Shown here piece by piece: positions 63,401 to 64,000 of a DNA stretch of 64,000 nt. This DNA is from Pachyseris speciosa (lineage: Eukaryota; Cnidaria; Anthozoa; Scleractinia; Pachyseridae), in assembly GCA_016490735.1 (NCBI GenBank), contig JAEMWC010000075.1, positions 755,001-819,000 on the forward strand. The letters run 5' to 3'. Position 1 is the stretch's first letter. Each line of letters starts with the position of its first letter. A model generated the notes under the pieces. That model saw only the letters and a program-made list of their open reading frames with translations, did not search any database and was not told where the DNA came from. The position numbers were made by a program, and so were the translations under genes.

Positions 63401-64000
63401 CGTTTCGTTCCATCTCCCTCGCACCACAAACATGACGTGTAAACATTAACACGTGCCAAGCAAATTCTAAAATGTCTATGTTTACGCCTCCATTTGAAGA
63501 TTTCACATTCTAGAAATGAAACTTACGTGTTCATGGTCTGTTTTAGAAAGTAAAACTGAAAGACGCTACACACTTGCATGAGTTCCAGCAACATAAGATG
63601 TATTTATTCTTCAAGACAAAAACAAGGCTTTGTCAGACTCAATACGGCCATGTGCGTTGTCTCCACGCAGTCTCGACTCCTGCACAAGTCTGAATTGCCT
63701 AGTCTTTTTTTCCAGGCTTTATTTACACTATTGCTTAAGTAGTGTTCATATCTGCAATGATCACTCACATATTCGTCGAAAACCATTTGTTGCATTGAGG
63801 TTTAGCGTCCAAGCAATATGAATCCCGTCAGATTGAACGTGACTTTTCAAACGTGTTGCACGTGTAATTTGAGAAGCATTATCTTAGCTTTATGCAAATA
63901 CGTTGTTTCCGAAAAGTTTGGACATTTGACGTTAACAGTCTCAGCCATTGCAACCATCTCTGGGAACTCCTTTCATTTCGTTAGCATTACACAAGTATAA
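63401..64000. other. Window end, no gene seen
   Basis: Short frames of about 60 codons on both strands. Nothing recognised. Confidence 0.3.

Overview
The window looks like animal nuclear DNA, most likely from an anthozoan cnidarian such as a coral. This is inferred from its AT-rich, intron-bearing host sequence, its microsatellites, and its dense mix of CR1/Jockey-like and L1-like LINEs, a Ty3/gypsy element, a tyrosine-recombinase retrotransposon and foldback MITEs. No bacterial operon, rRNA or CRISPR array is visible.

Layout. 1-21,924 is host sequence: satellite-like tandem repeats, foldback elements, a Jockey/CR1-like LINE split by an L1-like LINE (5.5-10.8 kb), dispersed repeats, a duplicated cysteine-rich terminal exon (15.0 and 17.9 kb) and a CR1/L2-type LINE (18.7-21.0 kb). 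21,925-41,727 is a nearly complete Polinton/Maverick (adintovirus-like) element with about 331-bp terminal inverted repeats. 43.4-44.4 kb holds what looks like the 5' end of a sacsin-like host gene. 47.3-53.5 kb is a gypsy remnant carrying three nested insertions. 54.5-59.8 kb is a DIRS/Ngaro-type element with A1-ORFs-B1-A2-B2 split direct repeats. The remainder is repeat-rich and has no gene I recognise.

The Polinton is the main feature. Its leftward arm encodes a protein-primed family B DNA polymerase, a small zinc finger, a BRO-N/VRR-NUC protein, a chromodomain integrase, a PLA2-like protein, a zinc ribbon, an adenain-like protease, a pX-like core protein, a major capsid protein, an AT-hook protein, a minor capsid protein and a coiled-coil protein. 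Its rightward arm encodes the packaging ATPase, two collagen-stalked fibre proteins and two unknown proteins. A VLTF3-like zinc protein faces them from the right end. Together these would cover replication, integration, capsid assembly, maturation, genome packaging and host attachment.

Two signals stand out. First, a TCTAA box lies 10-12 nt before the start codon of seven virion-type genes and one 24-codon micro-ORF, but not before the replication genes; this looks like a late-promoter class. Second, the polymerase-to-protease block of the Polinton and the pol gene of the Ngaro element carry many single-base frameshifts, mostly in homopolymers, although their repeats are nearly identical. That points to consensus sequencing error or very recent decay, and should be settled before these genes are called dead.
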